The notes under the pieces are model-generated. The model saw nothing but the letters and a program-made list of their open reading frames with translations. It searched no databases and was not told where the DNA came from. From Ophiocordyceps camponoti-saundersi (nom. inval.) (Eukaryota; Ascomycota; Sordariomycetes; Hypocreales; Ophiocordycipitaceae): a stretch of 64,000 nucleotides of DNA. The position numbers and the translations under genes are program-made. Positions 41,563 through 53,475 of the stretch are shown here, in pieces. Position 1 is the first letter of the stretch; every line of letters starts with the position of its first letter. The stretch covers positions 134,739 to 198,738 of the forward strand of contig PDHQ01000038.1 of NCBI GenBank assembly GCA_003339415.1. The letters are read 5' to 3'.

Positions 41563-43310
41563 CTTGACGGGACCCTTTGAAGATGAAGAGCGGACAGACG
41601 AAAAAGAAGGGGACGAGGAACGGGGGGGGTGGCGGGCTTGGCATCGACTTAGCGCCAAGGGGTAACCCATCTGAACGGGCCAATGCCGGGCAGATCGACA
41701 AAACTGTATCGGTGCCGTTCCTGACCTTCGGACGGCTGCAAGCCAGCCCTGACCTGGTTGACGGAAAGGGGGCCAGCTCGCGATTGCAATGCGGGGCAAG
41801 CGGCGGGCGAATCTGACAGCAGCAACACAGCTCCGTCGACGCGGCAAAAGTGTCTGAGATGTGGCTGTTCATGACCACGTAGGTACAGGGAAGAAGACGG
41901 CTACGAATACCTACCGACTGGATACATGTGTCTTCGTACGAACTAATGTAGGTGGTAGCAAAGAAGTATAGTCGTCGTCACAGCTCGTCATGGGAAGGGG
42001 GGGGGGGGGGGGGGGCAGCGCACATGCCCACGGGCACTATGTCGAGCATGGCGCCAGACATGGGGGTCCCCCATTTCAGGTCGGGACAGGCCGCCCTAGA
42101 AGGGGCGCCGCGAGGGAGGCCGAAGCAGGGCCCCGACGATCAAGGCGGTGGCGGCGAGGCATTGGCGAGGTAGTCGACCCGGTGAGCATGTCCGTGTCTG
42201 TGTATGTGCATGTATGTCTGGTTTGTCTGCCTGCCTTAAGGTGGGTAGATGTCGAAGTAGGGAGGCATGCAAGTGGCGGCAGATAAACGATACATACCTA
42301 GATCTCATTCATCCCGTTCCCTTGTCGAGGCAATCCGGCAGCGACTGATCCCGAGGCACTGGTCCTCGACTCCCTGCAGCTGGAGAACAGATGGGGCCAC
42401 GTATGTATGTATGTATGTAGGTAGGTAGGTTGGTAGGTGTGTGTGCTGTACGGAGTATCCGAATGCTGTATGTGTAGTATGTAGTATGAAGGTATGTGGA
42501 TAGATGTTAGATACCGTATGTATGTACGTTGTATGCGTACATACCTACATCAACGGGCTGCCGGCTTCGCATCCCGGCCGGAAGCCCAATGCAAAAGGAC
42601 TGAATGATGATTTGCAAGAAGCATCGTCATCGCCTTCTTCTTTCCTATATTGTCTGTTCAGTCACAAATGATACAAAGCAGGTCATCAACGACACATGTC
42701 TTGTCTTGCAAGGTTGAAAGGGACAGACGTAGTCAGCCGTTGAGCGACATGGTCTTGCTTTTTTGTTCTGGTTTTGCTTTCAATGCTGCCCTCGGGCCTC
42801 GTTCAGTCTCTGACTGACTGTCTCTCACAACCCTGCGTCGTGTGGCAAGAACATGTGTATGTAGGTGGTATGTATGTATGTATGTATGTCGCATTTACCT
42901 GGGTAGGTAGGTAGCTGGACAGGGAGGTGTGGCGATGAAGAGCCAGGGGGGGAGGAGGAGGAGGAGGAGGAAAGGCGTGAGGCGAGAATGAGGGGAGACG
43001 AGGCGGGGTGAGGCGAGATGGGGGTGGGGGTGAGGCGAGAGGGACGGGGGGGGGGTTGATACTGGTGATGATGATGATGATGATGATGCTGAGGATGGAT
43101 GATCATGACGACGATGGCGTTGACATGAGGGGAAAGGAAAAGAAGACCCTTGAATAGAAGAACGTGGAATGAGAAAGAGGAAAAGATTTGCCTCGGGCGA
43201 AGGGTTCGGCGAAGAGAACCTACGTCTACATCTGTATACGGGCTGATACAGCTGGAGGAAAGTACCGTTGAGAGGCCCAGATTTTCGTCATGGGCTGGAC
43301 GCACGACGTC

Positions 43311-43358
43311 ACAGCGACAATTACAGCGACGGTCACAGTGACACTCACAGTGACGGAA
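43311..43358 (+). repeat. Four-unit 12-bp array with ACAGYGAC core
   Basis: ACAGCGAC at 43311 and 43323, ACAGTGAC at 43335 and 43347: exact 12-bp spacing. In one frame it reads as [HY]-S-D-x repeated four times. Confidence 0.75.
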
Positions 43359-43852
43359 GGGTCCATTTTACACCGCCCCGGCACGGCACGACGGACCGTT
43401 CCTTGTCGACGGGCTACCCGCTTGACCGCCCTCCGACGCTGAGACGGAGGTATTCGTAAGTACCTATTCGTAGCCAGAGGTCCGGTTTCTCGGGTTTTTC
43501 CCCTCCACCTCTTGGTCTTGCCCCCCCCCTTCCCCCCCCCCCCCCCCGGTCATGACCATCAGCGGTCCCGGGCTATCAGCGGTCCTGAACCATCAGCCTC
43601 GGAGGCTTTCTTTGCCTCTCACCATGCTTCTCATCTTGTTGCTCTCCATGCTGCTCTCCATGTCTATCCCCGTCGCTTAGCATGTGTCTTTCTCATCCTC
43701 ATCCTCATCCTTCTTTCCTTCTCACACCCACACCCTGACCCCCTTGTCTCTTACACAGACACACAGACACACACACACACAGACTCTCTCTCTCTCTCTC
43801 TTCTCACTCTCAGAGTCTCTCTCTCTCTCTTCTCAGAGTCTCTCTCTCTCTC

Positions 43853-43853
<1 letters not shown>

Positions 43854-43904
<51 letters not shown>

Positions 43905-43978
43905 ACCCCGCCCCCCCCCCCCCCCCCCACCACGCCCCGCATCCCCCCCACCGCCTCACCCTCACCCTCCCCTCCCTT

Positions 43979-44011
<33 letters not shown>
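43854..44011 (+). repeat. Poly-C tracts (51, 18 and 32 C)
   Basis: C homopolymers at 43854-43904, 43911-43928 and 43980-44011, preceded by three CAGAGTCTCTCT-type repeats. Plausible i-motif/G4 DNA, or partly an assembly artefact. Confidence 0.85.
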
Positions 44012-44014
<3 letters not shown>

Positions 44015-44284
44015 TCTCTCTCAAAAACGTATCGCCAAATCAAAGTCGACGTCGATGACATGAAAGACCCTCATCTCTGTGAGACAGTTTCACACCAACC
44101 CCTCTTCTTCCCCCCCTCCTCCTCCCGCGCCCGCGCGCACCGCCATCTCGGGGAAGCGCTCATGCAGCACCCGCTCACTCGTTCTCTTTCGCCCCTTCCC
44201 CTCCCTCCCTCCCTCCCTCCCTCATAGAAAGAAACCCAAGTGACAGAGAGGGGGAGAGAAAAAGAACAAAAACCAATAGGCTAC

Positions 44285-45260
44285 CTATAGAGTCAAGGCG
44301 AACATGACGACAGCAGCCACCGCCACGACTCGCCGACACCGGCCACCAGCAGCAGGCGCTGCAGACTCAGGCCTGGGCAGGGTAGCATTGACGAAGTCCG
44401 GCCCACAAACGACATTGATCTGCTGGGCCGCCTCGGCATACTTTTCGGAAACGAGACGGCCGCGGTTCGCCGTCGAGGCGTGGTAAATGTTCATGATATC
44501 TCGGGTGCAGCCGTTGCAAGACGGGGTCGAACCGCCGGGCAAAGCCATACCTAAAGGTATAAAGTACAAATACGAATTGGACGGATCCGACATGTTGCTG
44601 ACGGAACGGGCGAAGCAGTAGACGCCGCCTTCCTCCAGGCAAGATGCCGCGTAAAGCGTTCGATAGGCCCGGAGGCCTCGCTGGGCTTGTATCACCCGAG
44701 GCTGTCCCTGATCCAGCTCGGCCCTGCAGTTTGCCCTGTCGCCGAGCCGCTCAGCTGCCTTGGTCAAATAGTCTGCGCAGACGGACACATCGACGGAACA
44801 GGCCGCGTCGAGGACCCGAACCAGGCTAGTCGATTGCTTCTCTGCCTCGAACAATGCTGTCGACGTCTTTTAGGGGGGGGGTGGGTGAGGGAAGAAGGGG
44901 GGGGGGGGGGGAGAACAGCCATGTCAGCAAAACCAGTTCCAGACATTGAGACCCCCTCTTTCTTTTTTCCCCCCTCACCTGCAGAAGCATCGATACCGGA
45001 TGGCAGTTCTTAAACGTGCCGTCCGACAGCAAATTGGACATGAAGGTCACACATCGATCATCGGTGCCGGCACCTTGAAAGAGCGAAGGCGGACCGTCAT
45101 CAAAAGGCGACGGCAGCGCCATCTCCCGCCTCGTCCTGCTTCCAGCGTCAGACGAAGGCGTCAAGAGGGCCTCGACACGGCAGGTCGACAAGGCAAACAG
45201 CGCCAACGCCAGCCTCAGCCGAGACCAAGCCAAGCCAGCGGCGCACCACCACGGCGTCAT
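44285..45260 (-). CDS. Secreted, probably GPI-anchored DUF7729 protein
   Basis: Two exons, 44979-45260 and 44285-44866 (112-bp intron, GTGAGG donor), 287 residues with CHPVSMLLQ joining TSTALFEAEKQ. Signal peptide or N-terminal anchor (LRLALALFALSTCRVEA), a helical domain rich in conserved cysteines (DRCVTFM, CHPVSMLLQ, AACSVDVSVCADYL, ASCLEEGGVYCFA, CNGCTRDIMNIYH, VVCGPDFVNATLP), and a C-terminal hydrophobic segment VVAVAAVVMFALTL after a small-residue stretch, typical of a GPI signal. This is the domain order I recall for DUF7729 proteins of filamentous fungi; function unknown, probably at the cell surface. Confidence 0.85.
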
Positions 45261-48173
45261 GAGAACGAGTCAAAAGGAAAAAAGCGGACACGGTTCAAGT
45301 CGATTGGAAAAGAAACAAAACAAGGCAAAAGAGGTTTTTTTCTTTCCTGGGACGCGGCTCAGAGAAACAAGCTTTGAACGGAGCGACGAGTCGAGCCGGC
45401 GCCAACGACGAGGACGGGCCGGCGCCCGGCTCAAGGCCGCGACGGCATAGCGAGCGACGACGGGTGAGTAGGTAGGTAGCTGAAGATGGGGAAGAGGGAA
45501 CGACTGAAGAAGCCGACCGACCGACTGATGGACCGACGGCCGAGGAAAGGGGGAGTGGATGAGAGGAACAAGAATGAGTGAACAAGAAAGACTGACGCTG
45601 CCCTTTTTTTTCCCCGGGGAGCAAAGACGCACGCACCGTTTCCTTGGCTTGAGCTAAGCTCTACGAATAGCTACCGAAGCGTAGACGCATAGCGACCGCA
45701 TATTATTGCTGGTTGATTAATTTGCTTTTTTTAAAGTCTGGGAGTTTTAATGTATGTATGTATATATCCGCATTGAAGCACATACAATATAGTTGCACAC
45801 CACACTTGATGAATCTCTTTCTATCCGTATTCCGTACGGACATGTAGGTAGGTATATTACACATATCATATATGCATACCCGTACATATAAACATGCCTT
45901 CAGGCTCCTCTTACAACATACATATGGATGCTTGGATGCACATACTATGTATGTATGTGGACTAGAACGGTCCCGTAACTGTAGGCTGTAGGAGAGATTA
46001 TCCCTCTCCTTTAGTCTTGTTAATAAAATGAGGCTCTTTTAAGAGGCTTGCTAGTTGGCTGGCTTAGGCCTTGCTTGCTTGTTTGCCTGCTTTGCCCACC
46101 AGGGCCACCAGCCACGGATGCTACAGTCAACTGCATCCCTACTGCGGATAGCTACCTAGCTACATACGGTCCTACGGAGGCACAAACTTGCCTGCCATTA
46201 GATGTTACCCGTCCTGGGTCCATCACACCGTCCGTCCAATGACGTGCGAATAGGCTGGTAGTCGAACACCTACCGTATTTTATTCGTACATACAACGGCG
46301 TAGATACAACATCTCCTCTCTCCCCCCACTCTCCCTCTCCCTCTCTTTCGCTCGCCTGATTCGCCCGTGCGCAAATTCTGCTTAGCTACCCCCCTTTTTT
46401 TTTATGTTTAAATTAAAGACGTTGGCGTTGCCTTGCCCTTTACCCACATCGTCCTCCTTGTTGTGCCATTTGCTAGGTGTACACACATATATCCTTACAT
46501 GCACATACATATGTATGTGGGTTTACATATGTACGTATAAAGAGAATAAGGAGAGAGAGAGAGAGAGAGAGAAGGGAGTCTTGGGAAGCTTGATAACTCG
46601 TATTTATGCATTAATTACGACTACTAAGCTACCTAGGTAGGTAGGTAGGTAGTGAGTAAGGCAGACTTTCGTCTAGACTGGGTTTCTGTCCGTAGGGCTG
46701 CTTAGCAATACGTGCATACAGACTGTCCATGCTCCGTAGTAGCCTAGTACTATGTGAGGATACACTCGCCATCCATCCATCCATCCATCCATCTACAACG
46801 GACGTATACTACACACACACATATGTATGTACCGAGTATAAATCAATCTTCTTACCAAGCACAGGTTTATCATACCTTGAGCTTTTTCTTAAGTCTTGAC
46901 CCATGTCTCTGAACCATCTTCAGATATCACGTGTGTATAGCCCATACCCCTAGAGTCAGTCCCTCGAGCAGTCATGATACAGAGGCATAGCGTATAAAAC
47001 CCACGGACATGAACCAGATAGAAAAGACGGGGTAAAGAAGACACACAAAGTATCCGTAATCTTCCAAGAAATCAATAAATTCCCAGCACGTTCAAAAGCT
47101 AGCTGAGCACCCAAACAACCACCCCCGAATCGCCCCCTTCATCCCGGCCTACCCAGTTCGGCCCATCCCGCAGCAACGTACATACATACATAGAGGATAT
47201 TTCTGCAAGGCCCGTCGTCGAACCAAACCGAATGTCGGCGTGGGCCACACACACACACACACACATGTATATAACCCCCTGTGCATATCCGTACACATAC
47301 ATACATTCACATATGCGTAGATATGTACGGAGCACGGATATAAAGATTGTACATATGTATTTCATTATCCCGCCGCCACTCGTGAAAGATTACCCCATCT
47401 TCTCTATCCAGCATGAGGAGGGTGTGTGTGTGGTGGCCGCGGGGGGGAAGAGGGGGGAAGGAAGAAGACCAAAGGTGACCCCCATCTCTTCTTCCTTGCC
47501 CAAGTCATCCAATGTACCTATCAATGAGAAGAGATGCTCTCTATCTTCCCTCCACAACTTGTTCTTTACTTACTACATACATATGTATGTATATACATGA
47601 ATCAGTTTGAAGAAGGAGAAGAAAGGTTACAATATATGTACACGTGATAAATCGTAACCTCTATATGCCATTTGTTTGTTGTACATGCGTACACAAGTGT
47701 ATGTACATACATACGTCGTCGCCTTCCGTACAAGTGCGCCAAAGCATCTCAGAATCCAACCCCCTTTACTCCTCCTCCTCCTCCTTCTTCATACCCTCCT
47801 CCCTCCTTTTTCTTCCCTCTTCCCTTTTTCCGGAACAGAAAAGGCAAAAAAAAAACATGGCAACTCCAATCCTTTCATGAAAATAAAAAACCCCTCCTGA
47901 AAAGAAAGAGAAAAGAGAGAGAGAAAACGCCGTTCTGCGATGCAGGGACCAAACCCGATGCAGGACCCAAAAGAAAACCCCCCGACTACCTATGCAGAAT
48001 CATGTTCAGCCCAAAAATAAAAGTTTCAACACAAAAGGGCCTAAAACAGGAAGAGTGGTGAGAAGAAAAGAAAAAAGAGGGGGTGGAAAGAGAGAAGAAG
48101 AAGAAGAGGAGGAAGAGAGACAGAGAGACAGGGGAGAAAGAGAAACACACCCTCTCTCTCTCTCTCAAAAACT
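45261..48173. other. Large gene-free spacer
   Basis: About 2.9 kb. The left part is the DUF7729 gene leader. The rest has TATG/TACA clusters (45750, 45840-45960, 46490-46530, 47170-47190, 47275-47310, 47570-47600), CATC repeats (46770-46793), a GA tract (46553-46572), an AC tract (47248-47265) and the palindrome CTACCTAGGTAG. The right end is the 3' flank of the ABC transporter. Nothing coding. Confidence 0.6.
46629..46640. repeat. 12-bp palindrome CTACCTAGGTAG
   Basis: Perfect dyad centred on CCTAGG, continuing rightwards into GGTAGGTAGGTAG. Confidence 0.85.
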
Positions 48174-51100
48174 TCACCCATTCTTCGCCAGGCTCTGCAG
48201 GCTCACCAGCTCCGCATACCGCCCCCTCCTCTTCATCAGCTCCGCGTGCGTCCCCGCCTCGACGATCCGCCCCTGGTCAAAGACGTAGATGACGTCCGCC
48301 TTCTGAATCGTGCTCAGCCTGTGCGCCACAGCAATCGTCGTCCGCCCCTTGGCCGCCTTGTCGAGAGCCGCCTGCACCACGTGCTCAGACTCCGAGTCCA
48401 GCGCCGACGTGGCTTCGTCCAGCAGCAGGATCCGCGGGTCTCGAACCAGCGCCCGCGCGATGGCGATTCGCTGCTTCTGGCCCCCCGACAGCAGCGTCCC
48501 CTTGTTCCCCACCACCGTGTTGAACCCCTCCGGCAGCGACTGCACGAAGTCGTATATGTTGGCCTCCCGGCAGGCGTGCTCCAGCGCCTCGTCCGTCACC
48601 TCCTCCGCCGCGCACCCCAGCGCGATGTTGTCGCGGATGCTGCCCTGGTACAGTGTCGGCTCCTGGCTCACCAGCGCCAGGTGCGACCGGTAGTCGTTGA
48701 CGTTGAGCAGGCTCACGTCCTTGCCGTCCACCAGCACCTTGCCGGCCAGCGGGTCGTAGAAGCGCTCCAGCAGCGCAATCGTCGTGCTCTTGCCGCACCC
48801 CGACGCCCCCACCAGCGCCACGTACTGGCCCGGCCGGATCGTCAGGTTCAGCCCCCGCAGCACCGGCTGCTCCGGCCGCGTCGGGTACCGGAAGTGCACG
48901 TCCCGGAACTCGATGTCGCCCTTGGTCTGCTCCAGCCGGCCTCCCTCCTCCGACCACGCATCCACCGTCGGCCGCCGGTCCAGCAGCGTCTTGAGCTCCG
49001 CCGCCGCGTGGTGCGCCTTGCCCATGTCCGGCGCGAACGAGAAGATGGACCCGGCCGACTGCGCCCCGAACACGATGGCCATGAAGCACAGGAAGAACTG
49101 GAACATGTTGTACTCGTGCTTCCCGATCAGCCGCCCGCCGTACCAGAAGCCCAGCGCGAAGCAGAGGAAGAGCAGCGACTGCGACGACGCGTACAGCGCG
49201 CTCGACTTGACCACCGACGGCAGGCTGCGCCGCTGCTGCTCCGCCAGCGCCGCGTGGTACAGCCCCAGCACGTCCTGCTCGCGCGTCAGCGACGCCACCG
49301 TCCGGATCGCCGACACCGCCTCCGACGCAAACGTCGCCGACGCTGCGTACGCCCTCTTGGACCGCCGCTGGAAGTGCGCCAGCATGAAGAAGCGGAGGAA
49401 GCCGCAGCTGAGCAGCACCGGTATCGTCGAGATGCATACCAGCGACAGCTTCCACCCAATCGAAAGCGACAGCGCAATCGCCGCCACCAACGTCGTCGTC
49501 ATCATCAGCAGCGTCCCCAGCGTCGCCCCGCTGAGGCCCGCCACGTGTGTCGTCTCCGTCGACAGGAACGACGTCAGCGCCCCGGACGTGTTCTCGTCCT
49601 TGTCGAAGAAGGACACGTCTTGCCGCAGCATCGTCCGGAACGCCCTGTCCCGCACCCGCCGCACGAGCCGCTCTGAGCACTTGGCGAACAGGATGCCCTG
49701 CCCCGCAAAGGCGAAGAACTGCACCCATCCCAGCATCAGGTACATGGCGCTCCAAAAGTCCGAGTCCTTCTTGACCTGGTGCCGGTTGTCGGGCGTCAGC
49801 GGTTGCGACAGCGTGGATATTTGCTTGGCGAAGAAGACTGCCGAAGTCGGGTTGCCGCCGCCGCAGATGACGCAGAAGAGCAGGCCCAACACCATCAACT
49901 TCCATTCCGGCGCGTTAAAGGACATGATGAGCTTGATCAGCGTCCACAGCCCGTACTTGTAGTGCTCCTGTTCCACGGGTCGGCCCCGCAGAGCCCTGCT
50001 CGAGGCCGAGCCCTGCGTGAACGAGCGTCCGAGCTTGGTGTCACCGGGGCCGATCCCGATGTGGTCTCCCAAGGTCGAGATGCGCCGGATCAGCGCCTCG
50101 TCGTCATCCTCCTCTTCCTCATCCTCGTTGTCCTCATCCTTTTCCCCCTCGTCCATGTCCGTCGGGGCGATGTGCTGCGCCGACACCAGGTTGAAGTAGG
50201 CGCCCTTCTTCTCCAAAAGCTCGTCGTGGTTGCCCTGCTCGACGATGCGGCCCTCGGACATGACGATGATGTTAAAGGCGTCCTTGATGGTCGACAGCCG
50301 ATGAGCTATGGTAATGGTGGTACGACCAGCGGCAGCAGCCTCGAGGGCGGCTTGTACAACGCCCTCGGACTTGGTATCAAGAGCCGAAGTAGCCTCGTCC
50401 AGAAGCAAGACTGGCGAGAAGGAGGGGGGGATGTCAGTTCACGGACGCAAAAGGGGGGGCCAAAAAAAAAGAAGGGTTGGGAGGAAATCTCACTCTTGGG
50501 ATCCGAGACGATGGCCCGGGCAATGGCGATTCGCTGCTTCTGACCGCCAGAGAGCAGAAAACCGCGCTGACCGACGTTCGTCTCGTAACCCTCGGGCAGG
50601 GCCGAGATGAAGTCGTGGGCGTTGGCCTTGACGGCGGCCTGGATGACGAGCTCGCGCTGCCTCTCTGCGCTCTCGGCCTCGAGGTCAGTGCCAACGAGGC
50701 CGTGGCGGATGTTCTCGAGAATCGTGGTGCCGAACAGCACGGGCTCCTGGCTGACGAGAGCCATCTGGCGGCGCAGCCACCGGATGTTGAGCGTGGTAAT
50801 GTCGACGCCGTCGAGATACACGGCACCCCGGACGGGGTTGTAGAAGCGCTCGACGAGGCCGACGATGGTGCTCTTGCCCGAGCCCGAGGCACCGACTAGG
50901 GCCGTGGTCTTGCCGGCGGGAATGTCGAGCGTCACGCCATTCATGACCACCACCTCGGGCCGGGACGGGTAGATGTGCTTGACGCCAACGAGACTGATGT
51001 CGCCGCGCAGGGACTTGAGGCGCTCGCCTCCCTCGTCGGCCGGGTCGATGGGGGAGACGCGGTCGATGGTGTTGAAGATTTTGGCGGCGGCCGCGACGGC

Positions 51101-52417
51101 GGTCGTGAAGGCCTGGGCGTTGGGGGTGACATTGCCCAGGTTGAAGGCGCCGATCATGACGGCCATCTGGACGGTGAGCAGCTTGTTCAGGGGCAGCTCG
51201 CCGTCGACCAAGAACTTGCTGCCCTGCCAGTAGGCCAGGCCGTAGCCGAGGTAGAGGACGAGCATCATGCCGGCGACGAGGAAAGCCAGGCCAATCTTGA
51301 GACGGAAGCCATACTTCTCGGCGTGGGCGAGGTGGCGGTCGTATTGGCGGGCCAGACGGTCCTGTGTGCCGAAGGCGATTGCGTTGCGAACGGAACTGAT
51401 GACCTCGTCCGCCAGGCTGCCTCCCTGGGCGTAGGCCTCCAGCGAGGCCTTGTTGTTCTTGATCATGTAGCGCGACCAGCCGCCGACGTTGAAGATGAGG
51501 GCAAAGACGATGGAGGACAGGATGAGCGTCAGCTTCCACGAGTTGACGAAGCCGATGACGAAGGCGGTGACGAAGGTGGCGAGGGCGGCCAGCGTCAGCG
51601 ACACCTTTTCCGAGATGCCCTCCTGGATCAGGTTGGTGTCGGCGGTGATGCGAGTGGTGATCTCGCCGGCGCCGACCTTGTCGAAGAAGCCCATGTTCTG
51701 GCGCAGACAGCTGTCGAGGTAGTGCTCGCGGATCTTGGCGCTGATGTGCTCGCCGGCGTAGATGAAGCCGACGGTGGACACCAGAGTGGTGAAGAACTCG
51801 CCAATGGCCAAGTAGACGAAGTAGAGGACATACTTGGAAAGCTGATGGGAGTAGTCGTCGAAGCTCATGCCCTGGCCAGGGGCGGGGAAGAAGTAATCCT
51901 GAAAGGTACGCTGAAGGTTGCCGAAGATGACGGTCATGAGCGGCTGCGCAGCGCCCGAAGCGATTGCGCAAATGGCGGACACCAGGAGGATGAGCAGGTC
52001 GTTCCGCGACGCATAGCGGTATATGGCGCCGACGCCGCGGGCGAGGTCGGGCGTCGAGACCTGCAAGCGGAGGACCTCAGCCTCGTGCGAGGGAAGATGG
52101 CGAAAGGGGTCATCGGAGGTGGCAGCGGCTGAGACGGGCGACGTCGGACGGACGGTGGCAGCGGCCCTGATGTCCTTGGCGAGGCCGGCATCTTTCTCAC
52201 GGGACGACGTTCGCTTGACGGGGGTGATACCGGTAGTATCGGAGGCATCGCTCGGAGAGACGGTGGTGTCGCCGACGATGGTAATGATATTTTCGGTGAC
52301 GCCCGGGATGGTGCTGGGAATGAAGGTGTTATCGTCGACGATGTCGGGGGCGATGACGGGGACGATGCCGTCGACGATGCCGGCTGAAGGCGTTTTCTCG
52401 GACGGATCCTCGGCCAT
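48174..52417 (-). CDS. Full-length ABCB/MDR-type ABC transporter
   Basis: Two exons, 50494-52417 and 48174-50410 (83-bp phase-1 intron), 1386 residues, (TMD-NBD)x2. The intron falls just before the first Walker B, so DPK joins ILLLDEATSALD. NBD1 has Walker A GASGSGKST (about 509) and LSGGQKQRIAIARA (about 616); NBD2 has GASGCGKST (about 1174) and a second LSGGQKQRIAIARA (about 1278) with LLLDEATSALD. Both composite ATP sites therefore look competent. Twelve membrane segments are readable, and an acidic linker (EKDEDNEDEEEEDDDE) separates the halves. Closest known relatives in fungi are Pmd1/Mdr1/AtrD-like plasma-membrane exporters of drugs and toxicants. The disordered N-terminus is Val/Ile/Asp rich. 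Confidence 0.95.
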
Positions 52418-53437
52418 CGCTAGCCGGGCTCATGCGGCGGTTAGGCGGAGGGAGAGAGAGAGGTAAAGAGTGAAAAGGGGAGAAAGAAGTGAGAGAGAGG
52501 GAGAGAAGGAGAGAGAGAGAGAGAGAGCACGGATTAGGGGTTCAGGCCAGTCAACGTTAAAGTTCGCTTGCGGCCGTCAATGGTGAAAGCTGTCAAGGAA
52601 TATCCGGCACCGGAAATGGGAGTCTGTTTTGTTTTGAATTATTCTGGGAACCGAAAGCAGGACGGCTAGTGGTAGAAGCGGGTAAGCTCGTGAACGGAGT
52701 CACCACCACGACCGCCCTCCCGAGGAGAGGAGGAGTCACGAAGGTGTAAGCGGGAGATGTGCGCATGAATCATTCGTAGTGTATCCGTAGGTGGTAGATT
52801 GTAGCGGACAGATGCCGCACCCCGAAGTACCGTCGGCCATCGGTCGGCCGCCGTTCTGAGGCGTCTGAGAAGGCGGCGGCGGCGGCGGCTGAGCGCGACT
52901 GGAGAGAGAGAGACGGAGAGAGAGAGAGAGAGAGAGGCTCTTCTGCCCCCCACACACACACCCACACACACACACCCACACAACCCACACACATACCCAC
53001 ACAAGCAGGCATCCACCCGCCCACCCACCTACCCACACACTCACACACTCACACACACACGCCCAGCTAACGGCGGAGACTTAGTGGGGGCATGGAGAAA
53101 TGGATCGACGTGAGAAAGCGCCGGCGCGTCCGCTGAAGAATACATACAGCTTGTGTGTTCGCTTTCTTGTCGCAGAGGTATGCTGGCGTCCTCCACAGCA
53201 ACGACGCATGCCTTCGCCTCTCAATCTCTGTCTCTTTGTTCAGCACGTTGCGTCTGAGTCACGTCCGACTCACTCAGCACACAAGAAAGAAAAACAAGGA
53301 AAAAATAAGACTGCGGTCCATCGCACAACAGACACATACATACATGGTAATCAGTAGATAGGTAGGTAGGTAGCCCAACAGCTAAAAAGGGGTAAGCCGG
53401 ACGAGCATGGTCCGACGTGTAGTGTAAAAATCGAAGA

Positions 53438-53475
<38 letters not shown>

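Larger units (their letters stand above)
41563..44284. other. Spacer with homopolymers and tandem motifs
   Basis: Contains a G run (41998-42015), TATG/GTAG clusters (42401-42430, 42860-42890), a TACGGAGTA motif (42449-42457), GGA repeats (42950-42972), ATG repeats (43060-43087), the 12-bp array (43311-43358), CT tracts (43785-43853) and the poly-C region. No frame outside these low-complexity tracts is credible. Confidence 0.6.

Noticed and set aside
42401..42430. CRISPR-like or satellite array of GTATGTATG
   Set aside because: Simple tetranucleotide without spacers; the DNA is eukaryotic.
43512..44063. Pro/Ser-rich frames over the poly-C region
   Set aside because: Homopolymer translation; frame would change with any length error in the tract.
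48246..49676. Plus-strand open frame of 476 codons, plus 48784-49962 (392) and 50975-52132 (385)
   Set aside because: They are antisense to the ABC transporter exons, Arg/Pro-rich or unmatched, and arise from the high GC3 of the real gene.
48385..49905. Minus-strand 506-codon frame, and 50685-51971 (428 codons)
   Set aside because: Same strand as the ABC gene but shifted frame; Gly/Ala/Arg-rich translations without motifs.
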